Shown here in pieces: positions 1 through 12,200 of a DNA stretch of 64,000 nucleotides. The stretch's first letter is position 1. Each line of letters starts with the position of its first letter. Below the pieces are notes generated by a model. The model was not told where the DNA came from and did no database searches. It saw only the letters and a list, made by a program, of their open reading frames with translations. The DNA lies in the NCBI RefSeq assembly GCF_026151205.1, contig NC_087073.1, forward strand, positions 17,503,837 through 17,567,836, read 5' to 3'. This DNA comes from Bolinopsis microptera (taxonomy: Eukaryota > Ctenophora > Tentaculata > Lobata > Bolinopsidae). The position numbers were made by a program, and so were the translations under genes.

Positions 1-92
1 TTTCATTGTTGAACTTAGTTATTGTACCTAGTAATCTAGTATGCGAAAAGAAATTACAAAAAGGAAGAAAAATAGGGAAGAAAATAAGTTAC

Positions 93-211
93 CTGATCCT
101 GTAAGTAGGATGTCTTGGGACATGCGAGGTTACCTCCGTACCGCTCACAAGTGGATTGGGCGTTAGAGTAAGTAGCTGGATCCGTGAAGGTAAACAAACT
201 GACTCCTCTAT
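93..211 (-). CDS. Giant gene exon 105: start of C-type lectin domain 7; gene continues past position 1
   Basis: A phase 1 to phase 0 exon encoding RGVSLFTFTDPATYSNAQ and NLACPKTSYLQDQ, the same N-terminal lectin segment as domains 4-6. It is bounded by a CCCCAG acceptor and a GTAACT donor. The rest of this lectin domain must lie left of the window, so the TIL domain is not the C-terminus. Confidence 0.8.
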
Positions 212-3200
212 CTGGGGAATATGTGATTAGTCACTAACTAGGCTTTGGAAACTAATAGGTGTTATGACAGGTTATTTGTTTTAGAAGCTTTCAAATAACT
301 TGCGTTAATTTTCTGTAGCTAATGAGTCAGTATCTGCAGAGGTAATTTTAAAACCAAGTAAAGGTATTTGCTTGATGATTTTATTTTCAAATAGTATTTA
401 TAATTATTTAAAATAAATGTTAATAAACTCACTAGCAGAACAGCTGGCGGCGCTGATACATTTGTTGTCGTACCAAACCGGTTCACTAGCTGGACACTGA
501 CATCTTCTAATACACTGCCTTACACAGACTACATTCTGCTGGTCACATGTTCTAATGCAAGGTGAGCCACACTCTGTGAACCTCCTTCCGCCTGAACAGT
601 CCTTCTCTCCTGGTGGAGTTGTTGCTGGTTCTGGTCTAGGTTCTGGTCTAGGTTCTGGTCTAGGTTCTGGTCTAGGTTCTGGGCGTGGCTCAGGTACAGG
701 TTGAGGTTTTCGTTCTGGTTCAGGTACAATGACGGGGTAAGTATTAGGTTTTCGTTCTGGCTCAGGAGCTCGAGTGGAGACCTCATCACGGTCCTTCATT
801 TCCACCTCGTTCGGTACGCAGTCAATGCTAGTGCTCACCGTACAGACTGAAGGATTTCTGTGATTAAAAGTTCTTTTACATTATAGTACATAACCTTTCT
901 TATTGTTTAATTACTAAAAATGAATGACGACCAAATTATTAATCTATTATCAAAGAAAAGTGAGAATTTTCGATTTTATATCTAAGGTTCCTGAAAGATC
1001 GTACCGGTTTCGCAAATGTAAGGGTAACTGTACGGATATTTGAAAGACCCTCGGGCATCCCAAACTCCAGTTTGCGGTACAATTATACCAAAATCTGCAT
1101 CAGTATCAGAGCCATACTCGTTATCAACATTTCGGAAGTTATCGAACAAGAGATCCTTGCCGGATATACATTTGAAGGTCCCTTCGCTGATCATGTCATG
1201 CACTCCTATCCAAACCACCTCACTAGAAAAGGGACTGTCTTATAATGGCTGATTAGCTTGTTAGGTAGTAGGTAGACAGAGTACGTTGAAAAGTATTTAA
1301 TGTTCAAAGGGAGCCAATCTTAATAATGAAAATTTCAAAATTTCAAACTAGAAGTGCCCGTCAGATAAAACAATGAACAATAACATATCATACCTTGAAG
1401 ATTTTACAGCATCAGCCAGTGCTATATGTTGGGCTTTGTTTTGGGGACAAGCAAGTGATCCACCTCTACCAAGTTTCCTGCAGGCTGACTGAGCGGAGAA
1501 GAATGCTAGAGGAGCGGTAATCAAGCTGTACTTCTTTCCAGCGGATCCTTCCCTAAACGGTTTGAAATCAACGAACAGGGAATCAAAAGTGATTTCGCCT
1601 GAAGAGCTTTCAGTTTCATCAGATTTATCTCCCATTTCACTCTTATCTCCCTTATCTGTCATGTCCTTCATTGATCCTTCTTCTCGGTCCGTATCTTTGT
1701 TAATATCCGATTCTTGTTCTCCTTCTTCGTCAGGTCGATTATCAGGTCGAGAGTCTCCACCTGTATCAGTTGCCTCACCCTCCATATCAGGGAACGGCAC
1801 CTGGATATCAGTCAGCACTCTGTCAGCGGTAAACACATAAAACGTTTCTTCAGTCGATGGATCGTACACGAAAACCTTCCTATCCTCGGTTGCGTAGACT
1901 ATGACATCTCTAGGACCAAGCGCCAAAGCAGTGACACCACTCTGTACTAGTTTCCTGACCTGTCTAGTCCTGAAACTGTACTGATAAAGTGTGCCGTCCC
2001 TAAGGAATACAGCAGTTTCCTCCTCAGTGGGGTGTTCCATCACTTCTTGTTCTTCTCCGTTGAAGTAGGGGTAAGTTGCCACTGGACTGTAATTAGACCT
2101 ACCATTCATGACACCTTTCATGACTCGAACATATCGCCCTGTTCCTTGGACCCAGAGAAGGGAACCAGTTTTCGGAGAGATGCTTATGATTGATGGACCA
2201 TAGTTAAGGTTCTGATACAGGGTCTGGCTTCTCTCGTTCTCTATGTCATATGCTCCGATCAGTTTGTTTTCAACGTCACTGTAATACAGTACTCGGTCCT
2301 GGGGATCCATCTTCAAGTCTCCTACAGTTCCAACAGTCAGTACAACTTCACGGTCGTTAGGGTCCGCCAGAGACTGTCTGTAGATCGACCCACGAATACT
2401 GTAGAATACAGCCATTCCTTTCCTGTCAACTACATAGTTGTTGTACCCATATTGCTTGGTTGTGGGTAGGTTGGTCTCCAGATCGAAATGTACAAACATG
2501 TTACCGGCCGTGTAGTGTATAAACGCTGGTTTGTACTCGTCTGGAAGAGGTTTAAATGAACCACCATCAGAGGGCTCAGTTTCTGAACTTGCATCTGTAA
2601 ATGTATCCTTGTCAGGTTTTGCTTTATCAGGATCATTACTAGTGGAGCCGGAGGGTCTTCCACCCTCTGTGATCTCAGTAGCAACACAGCCATTGTCCTC
2701 TCCAACTATACAATCTGAAATAGGAAAATATAAGATCAGATATGTTTGTGCTGTGCCCACTGTGCAAAATATTTCATAGGCAAATCAACGGCACTTAATT
2801 ATGAACTGAAAACGGGAAAGGGGTCAAACCGTCAATAATTTTGGTTACCTTTTTGACAAGCATAAGCAAAAGAGTACGAGTTGAATGAAGGAGCACCCTG
2901 CATTTCCCATCGTCCGTGTTCCTTTCTACCCGGGCTGTACCTTATTACAGTAAAGTCTGCGTCTGTGTCGCTCATGTACTGTTGGAAGAAGAAAAGTGGT
3001 AAAAATTTATAAATAAGAGATGAACATAACAATGGAATATGAATCTGCCAATTGAACCTCGCCTTCCCACTACAATCCACATATTCTATTGGACTGAAAT
3101 TAATGGAAGAAAAATTGTCTTCACAATTACAACTAACCGTGCTTTGAGGTTCGGTTAAGAAGAATGTTTCCCCGATTGCAGTTCCAGCCAAACATCTCAG

Positions 3201-6200
3201 AGCTCCCTCTTTGTACATATCCGTTACACCTAGCCACGTGTCAGACCTGAAATTAAGAATATTTATACACTTTACCGCCATCTTTTACTTCTGAGGACAT
3301 TACCAGATCGGGAAAGAACTCACGACGTTGACACATAAACTCATCTATTCAACAATTAGAGCGGGCCGCTACCTCACGTTTAAGGGGTATGATTACGTAA
3401 TTGCCTCGCATAACTCACCTGATGAGGCTAGCGATAATGTAGTTCTGGGCGAAGTTGGAAGGACATGCGAACTTCATACCAGCGGAGGTACACTTGGATA
3501 TACCTGAGTAGTAGGTCACCTTCTCAGAGAACACTCTGAACATCAGACCTCTATCTGAAATGGAGATATTCTGTCAGACTTATGTGAGTCAACCAGGTGT
3601 TCTGTTGATCAAAGAACAAAGTAAGAATTTAGTTTTTACGGAGCTGGGATTGTATTTCATCTTTATTGAGAATTAATATAGCTTATTTATACATACCTCC
3701 GCGATTGCCAAAGAATGGTTCAGTACCCTCCATGCTATTATCATTCCCATCATCAGGCTCTGGTGCTGACTCACCATCACTGGTTGTATCCTTGTTAGAT
3801 GAACCACTCTCATCAGGCGGCTTACCTCCGTCTGGAATCTCCTTATCACCACCTGGCATTTGTTTATCTTCATCAGAACCATCACTGTCATCTCCGGAAT
3901 CAGGCTGATCTCTATCACTTACAACAATTCCACCACCAAGCACCTCCATGCCCTCTACAGGATCGAACTCCAGACTATACTCCCACTGTTGAACAGAACA
4001 GTCGAACTGATCGTCCCAAATGAAATGCTGACTGCGTAGTCCTGGTAGTCCACTGTCAGGGTCAACACACATACACATCACACCCAGACACTGGGACGGA
4101 GCGTAGGTTCCGTCGCTGTTACACTCTGGGTCGGGTCTTCCTGGCATGGGCACGGCCTTGCCTTGTGAGGTGATGTACCGGGGCGTGTTGAAGAGATCCT
4201 CGGATTGGCGGCATTTAGCTGGTATATCGGCATCACCTGCGATAACAAGTCAATCTGAATGTAGATAAACTATACGAAAATGTATGACAATAATTTAATA
4301 ACTATAATACCTTTGATTTCAATGGAGTAAAATAATGTACCAATTTAAAGTTTCTGGCGAGTTTCAGGACCTCAGCATTGAAAATGTTAAAATATCGGAC
4401 TTACTAATATCAAAGAAGGTCATCTGAGTAACATCATCTTCCAGCTCGATAAGGAAGTTACTCTGTCGGCTAGTCATGGAGTACTCATACAGCCTTGTAC
4501 CGGCAACATAGTACAGTTTACCACCATTGAAGTATATGCTGATTATCTTGCTGTTTTGCTGGTTAGTTGTCAGGAGTTTAGCTTCTGGGTTCTTTTTCAC
4601 CTCCGAGTACGGTTTAGATTTGATCTGATGGGTGTAATATTTGTTAATTCACAAATTAAGCTAATTTAATCTTTAAATAATAATAATGAAATAATTCGTT
4701 TTATGAGAACGTTTAACTGATGCTAAGGGTAAAATTACTTACAATGTTTCCGTCAGTGAAGTAAAAAACATCATTTGCAGGGTCCCAAGTCATAGCATCG
4801 ATTGTCTCAAACCCAGTCAGTTTGAAAGCAACATACTTCTTGTTAGTGAGAGAGTATTTTGCGATCTTAAACTTTCCTTCGGTGCCTTCCAGCCAGAACA
4901 ATCGGTTACTAACGCTGTGAAGGGTTGAAAATTTAAATCGATCATCTTAAGCACACTTTTAGATTGAATATTAGATAATTCCATTGGAAGGTGCTTAATG
5001 TTACACTGACTTGAACAATGAACACACTGAATTTTGGAACAGCAAAAACAATTAATAATATAAAGCCCGAGTTTAGAAATGATCTACTAACGTGTCGATC
5101 TTCAAGAAGCGAGGGTTGTCGAGACCAGATTGCAAAACTTCCAGCTTGCCAGTGTAGAAGCCTAATCCAGCAAGTTGACCGGATGATGTTACCCAGTACA
5201 AACTCTTGTAGGTCGGGTTGTACGAGATACCGGAGATTCCCTTTAACTCGTCTATTGCTAACACTGGACTTCCTGATTTGGAGGTATGTTTTTCAAGTTC
5301 TCCGCTGTACTGGCACTCATAAGTTCAGCCTTCAAACTCATAAATAAAACTACATGGCACATCAAATGATCAATCAGGATGGAAGTTGAAAATTAAAAAC
5401 CTGATTCTGCGAAGTTAAATGGCTGTTTCATGATCTGCTCTCCATCAAACGCAGAGTAGTAAATCATCATGTTCTTCGTATCGACATGTAAGTTCCCTGG
5501 TCCTGGTCTGGGCGACTCTGTATTATCATCAGAGTTATCGAGATTAACTCTTCTAATCGTGTTACCAGTGGTATAAACCACATATCTTTGAGGAAGGATG
5601 TCGGGTAACAGTCCTGGAACTGCTGGCTTCATGTCCGGTCTCAGAGATGGGCGGTTCGAGGTCATGCCTGAGATGAAACAAGGTGAAAATCATCAGTTTG
5701 AAACTTCAAAGTTGCAAACAATCGAGAATCAAAGTGATACAATTATTTACAAACATAATTTTTTGATCAAAGCTTTTACCTGGCCTATCACAATCGTAGT
5801 CTTGCCACACGTAGAAAGTGTTAGTCACCTCTAGGTCTACCCAGGTAGTCCACACAAGAACACACATGCTCAATACACTGAGTAGAGGAGAAGCTACCAT
5901 CATCTTCACAGCTAACCTCCCTACTTCCAGGTAGAAGAAGCACTTTGTTCAGAGACCTGATGTAGGTGGGGGTGGAGTGGAGTTCTCTCAAGGTAGAACA
6001 TGGGGTCAGCAACTCGTCTCCCTCTGAGAAAGAATGGGTTTATAAAATCAGAGACTGATGGAAAGTGAAAGTGGAAGAGAAAGTGAAAGACTTTACCCTG
6101 AGCTCTCTATCCTTTAAAAAATTCAAAGTTTGAAGTCAAGCTTAAGTTACGATAAGAAATATTGCGAGTTAAATTACCTTTCACAATGACCTGTACAGAA

Positions 6201-9200
6201 TCAGGTTGCTCTCTGAAAGTAGTGATCAGTCTCTTGGATGAACCGTCAAGGTAATGTAACTCTCTGTTGTCCAGCAGAAGTAAAGCTTTCTCCCGTGAAA
6301 CTCATGTCAACAACTCCGACGTCTCTCAAAACACTTCGACTAAGAAGAAACAGCATTGTCAAATTCGTCATTTAATTGAAAGTGCGAATGATACATTTTT
6401 TAAGGATATTCCAAGCTCCAAGGATCAATGTAACTTAAAAACAAATAATTTTACTCTCAGCCAAAAACCTTTCACGATATCTTGTAGGGTCTATGATAGC
6501 GATTGTAGTGGAAGTGGTTGTGTAATACTTTCCAGGCTGGCCACTGATAGCAGTGTACAGTTTGCTGGCACTGTATCCTGTCAAAGTCTTTTTACGTTGG
6601 GTAACGGTGTTATATTCGTTAATTGTGTACCGTTCAGTACCATCGGGCATCAGCCATGATAGAACTCTGAAATAGCAATAAGTTTAGATATATTGAAAGG
6701 AGAGAGTTTTGGAAAGATTTGTGTGCAATTAAAGAATTAAACGTTCGCAAGAATATATAAGAATAAAATCGAGAGAAGTTACCCATCGTTATATTGAAGG
6801 TTTAATGCATCTCCGCCTGCATTCACCACAGTCGCTACAGCACCAGTGGCAAAGTCTACAGACTTAATGTCACCAGTTTCTAAGAGAATGTAGAGTACTC
6901 CGGTTCCAGCAGGATCAAGAGCTAAACTGATCGTATTTCCAAATGAGCCCATAAGAACGGCTGGAGTGACTGGTCCTGAAAGATGTTTAATTCTACTGGA
7001 AGGAGCTTTCAATGAAGTATTTACATTTCACACGAAGTATCGAGATCCTTTTAAAAAACAACCTTGAATACATTCATTTCCCAAACCTCGCTGCATTCCT
7101 AAGTTTAATGGTTCTCGATACAGGTCCTTGCCATTCACAATAAAGTATTTCATCATTCTGACCGGATCCACAACACTTCCCTCGTGTTCTGCAGCCTTAA
7201 AGTTACCCTTAGATGGGTTTTCCATGTCAACTGTGAATGTCTTTCCATCTTTGACATAGATAATAAAACCTTTTCCTTGACTTAGATCTACTGGAGGTCC
7301 TACACGATTTCCTTCTCCTTCTTCCATATCCTTATCTCCACCCATATCCTTTTCTCCACTAACATCCTTATCTCCGCCCATATCTGATTTAGAAGTTTCC
7401 TTATCTTTTGATCCGATATCAACATCTTCTGTCGGTTCCTCTCCCTCTTCTGTTGATGAGTCCTCAGGGATAGCATCTAAAGTGATGCTGGAGAGATCGC
7501 CGCCTGATACCAGACTTCTCATCACAAACACTTGTCTGTTAGTAGCTGGGTAGAATCGGTAAATCTGAAAAATATGCCCGTATGCCGGTAAACAGCAGAT
7601 AGAAGAAAATGAAATTTTTCAACTCAAAATGAAAATTCAGCAGCTTGAAAATGAAAAGGGATTTATGATGGACAGCAACTATAGAATAAATTAAGATTAA
7701 GAGCAAACCATTTTCTGTGATGTAAGAAGATAAATGGATCCCATCTTTCCTCCAGCAATTGCGGTAACTGAGGTATCACTAATCTTCCTAGATCGTCCAG
7801 TGTCAGGATCCAGCTCGTATATCTTCCCACCCCTGATAAAGTAATACTTGTTGTTACCCGAGTGGTAGAAGAAGTTCTTATCGTTTGGTTGGATTCTACC
7901 CAGTGTTCGTTCTTGAGGTGTAACTGCGTTTGATACCTTCAGCTGACCGTCAACTGTCCACGAAATTGATCTGAAGAATTAAATGTTAGTTATAAAAAAA
8001 GTTATATTTTCTCTTTCGTCCATTTTGACTCTATCGGCTCGTCTAAAAAATAACTTAAGTTTAATTTTAAGTAGACACGAATGCATCAAATAAATTAAAA
8101 AGTTTAAAGTTAGCTAGATTAGGAGGGTTGAAAGTGCAAACGTAAATAAGCTAACTTGGAATCATCATCGAAGGAAAGAGTATCAGGAGCAGCAAAGTTG
8201 TTGATGAGAATTCTTCTTTTGTTGTTATCAGTGTTGATAACATTCAGCGTCCTCGTCATCTCTTCGACGTAGTAAATCTTTTTGTCATCACTGCTGATTA
8301 CGTAATCTCCTATTCTGGGAGACGAGAATACTACTCTTATCGAGTTCGGATCAGCGGGATCCTGTTTAACTAGAGTGTTTCCTCCGCGGATAAAGTAGAG
8401 GATTTCACCGTCAGCACTGAACTTTGGTTTTGTTCCTCTTGCTAAGGTGACCTCTGATTTGTCGGCAGGATCGTTTCTGTCGATCTTGTAAACTTTTCCA
8501 TCTGATACGACGTAGACATACATTGGAGATGGGGCATTATCATTTCCATCACCCATATTATCCTTGTCACCCATATCATCCTTGTCACCCATATCATCCT
8601 TGTCACCCATATCATCCTTATCACCCATATCATCCTTGTCACCCATATCATCCTTGTCGCCCATACCATCCTTGTCTCCCATATCATCCTTATCGCCCAT
8701 ATCATCCTTATCACCCATATCATCATTGTCACCCATATCATCCTTGTCAACCATACCATCTTTGTCGCCCATATCATCCTTGTCACCCATACCATCTTTG
8801 TCGCCCATATCATCCTTGTCGCCCATATCATCTTTGTCGCCCATATCATCTTTGTCGCCCATATCATCTTCATCGCCAGCCGTATCTTTGTTACCTTCTT
8901 CTGATTCGTCAGCTTCAGGGAAGACCAGCTCAAGATCTGTCACTTCCTCAGGTAAGTCAAATAAGTATGTAACTTTTTTGTCTGCTAGGTCCAATAGGTA
9001 TACCTGAAAAAAAATACGTTTTGGATATCAGTTTTATAAGCAAATAATATGTACTTATATACTTATATACTACGAATCTTTGAGGAAATTTGCATGGTCT
9101 GAGATATTATGACCTAAATATCAGTTTGGGAAATTTAAACATTTAAAAAATCGTCTTACGTTTCCGGAAACGGTGGCAAAGTATATTTTAGTCCCAGGAC

Positions 9201-12200
9201 CTCTGGCAATAGCAGTAACATCATCTCTTGTGACAAGAGAAGTATCAGATCGCGTGCTAGGATCGTACGCCTTGAGCTGGTTATCTCTAAGATAAATGAT
9301 ACCATCAGCAACAGTTGGGTCAGACATTATCGCCTGTTCCTCTCCAGTGAAGTAAGGTGTCGTGGCTATGGGGCTATAATTAGACCTGCCATTCATAGCA
9401 CCCTTCATCACACGGGTTGTTCTTCCACTGCCCTGAACCCACGTGATAGAGCTGAAATAAATTAGAATAAACTACTACTACTACTACTACTACGTCGAAA
9501 TATAGACAAGTAGAATAAAATAGTGCCACAACTGAACCATAACTGCATATCAAATAATTTACTTGATACAATTCGGGCACAACTGTCATTACACCTCAAC
9601 AGAAATATGAAGCGATGAAACCAGAAATAAAGAACTTAAACTGACCCATCACTAGGAGTTATGGTAAGCTCTGTTGGTTGTCTAAGGTTACTGTATATCA
9701 TCTTCTTCCTATCCGTACTGATCACATACGAGTAAATCTCATTGGTGAGCAGGTCAGTGAAGTACAAGATACCGTTGATCCTATCTAGCTTCACATCACT
9801 AATCTTTTCATTCCAGTAACGATGAAAGACATTCTGCCAGTTCCATCAAGGTTTCTAGCGGTAATACTACTGTCGTAGAAGACGGAGTAGACCTTGTTGT
9901 TGACACTGTCCACTATGTAGTTACTCTTTCCTGTGTCTACCTCCTCAGGGTCTTCAGAGGAGCCAGGGAGGTATCTCATGAGAGACTTGCCAGCAGTGTA
10001 GTAAACAACTGAGGGCATTGCTGAGCTTCCAGGTACAGAGATGGGAGAGGAGAACGAGTCAACTTTATCGGGAAGATTTGCAATTCTTGTAGTTTTATTG
10101 TTCTCAACATCGGCCAACATAATTTCACCATTTTCCTTTCCATAGACGATGAAGCCATCAGGTCCCAAGTTGATGGACGAGATGTCGTCATCAAGCTTGG
10201 TCTGTGCCATTGTACCAAGGTCTATCTTCAATAGAGAACCTCGTCTTCTCAAGTAAATGATATTTCTAGAGGGAACATATAAGAACGCTTCGTCAGATTC
10301 GTCCAGCAAAGGAGATCGAGCAATTTCAGTCTTGCTTCCACCCACAACTGGTCCCATGTAAAGAATTGTATCATCACCACTGCTCTCAGTCCATTGTAGC
10401 TTGCTGAGGGAAAGGGTGGTATTATTTCAGGCCTGACTTGTTATGACGACATTACGAGAATTTAAAAAGGGAAAAATACTATTTTAAAGTTATTGAAATT
10501 GAAATTAAAGTAACCTGAAGTCATCAAGGAAGACAAGGTCATTCGGTGTTCTCAGCCCGGTGTAAATGTCTCGTCGTCTCATAGACTCAAGGTCGTAGGA
10601 TATTATCTTGCCAGCAATCATATCCGTCACGTATATCTTCCCTTGCTTCTTGTCAACTAACATGTTTCCACTCGCAAGAATCCTATCGATCAGGGTTACA
10701 GGACCCTTAGTGCTGCCCAGAACCTCTTTAACTACAGTATTGAATCTCACGTAGTACAGTGTTTTGGTGGCTGGGTTGTAGAAATAGTCCCTGCCACCTG
10801 CTCTGGAAATCGCTGTTCGGTCAGATGATCATCTTTACGGACTTTGATCAGAGAACCACCTGATACGTAGAAATAGAACTTGTCTGCATCGGAGTCATCG
10901 ACGACGAACATTTTTTCAGTGTCAACAATATCCTCTCCAGATTTTTCCATATCATCCCCAGATTTGTCCATATCATCCCCAGATTTGTCCATATCCTCTC
11001 CAGATTTGTCCATGTCATCCCCAGATTTGTCCATGTCATCTCCAGATTTGTCCATATCATCACCAGATTTGTCCATATTATCTCCAGATTTGTCCATATC
11101 ATCCCCAGATTTGTCCATGTCATTTTCAGATTTGTCCATGTCATCTTCAGATTTGTCCATATTATCCCCAGATTTGTCCATATCATCCCCAGATTTGTCC
11201 ATATCCTCTACAGATTTATCCGTATCATCTTCAGATTTGTCCATGTCATCTCCAGATTTGTCCATATCATCACCAGTTTCGAGTTGATCGGGAATTATTT
11301 CATCAACAACATCTTCCGTTTCCCGTATTACAGTTGTCATACCGGTTTCGGGATCCAGGGAGATGACCTAAAGTTAGGAAAATGGCAAATTTGAGTTGCT
11401 GATTTTGATATAACGAGTCGTTATTGACGACCATTGAATTTAATTTTGACAATAAAAGTACGATTAATTTTTCTGAAAAAATAAAAATGGCATCCAACCT
11501 GTCGATTGGTAGTAGCGAAGATTAAATCTCCATTATTTGACACAGCAATAGTTGTAGCCGGCTCATTGCTAACCACAGCCGAGCGTGAAGTTTGAGGAGA
11601 ATACTCATAGACTCTACCATCTCTAATGAAATAGTACAGTCTGTTCTTGGGGTTGTACACCAGAGACTTCTCCGTTCCGGTGAAGGTAGGATATTGAGCT
11701 ACTGTCTGCGAAGAGCCTCCAATTGGGGTTCCAGAGACAAGTTTCACTGTCCTGCCTGAACCCTCTATCCAAGTGAATTTCCTGTAATGATTAATAGTTT
11801 TTTTTGGTTGAGGAAATAAAAATATGGATTAAGCAAGGAAAAACATCAGAGTTTTATCATTAATTTTAAAAACGTAGCTTCATCCTATATTTTAAACGGA
11901 GTTAATCAAAATAAATATTAAATTAAACAAACCCATCAGATAGAGAGAGATTTAAAGGCTCCCTGATGTTTCTGTAGAGTACTGTTCGTCGCTTAGTATT
12001 CATATTATACTTCTCGATCTGACCTTTGACGGTATCAGTGAAAAAGATCACGTTGTTTTTCTGATCCAGAACTAGATCTCCTACGGAACCCATACCAGTA
12101 ACGATAAAGATGGGAGACCCTTTTTTGCCGATGTCTTCTCGGACGATATTCTTATTAAACATGACATAGTACAGGACATCACGTGGTCCATCAATAGTAT

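Noticed and set aside
2531-2779. Plus-strand open frames over exon 102
   Set aside because: Antisense of the acidic Ser/Asp linker and propeller start.
6267-6659. 130-codon plus-strand open frame
   Set aside because: Lies opposite exons 91 and 92 of the giant gene and shows no domain; antisense shadow.
8523-9007. Two long plus-strand open frames (His/Tyr/Pro- and Ser/Leu-rich)
   Set aside because: They are antisense readings of the MGDKDD repeat in exon 87; simple repeats keep all frames open.
10848-11287. Long open frames on both strands over the DDMDKSG repeat
   Set aside because: Shadows of the 21-bp repeat; only the frame that joins the neighbouring propeller exons is coding.
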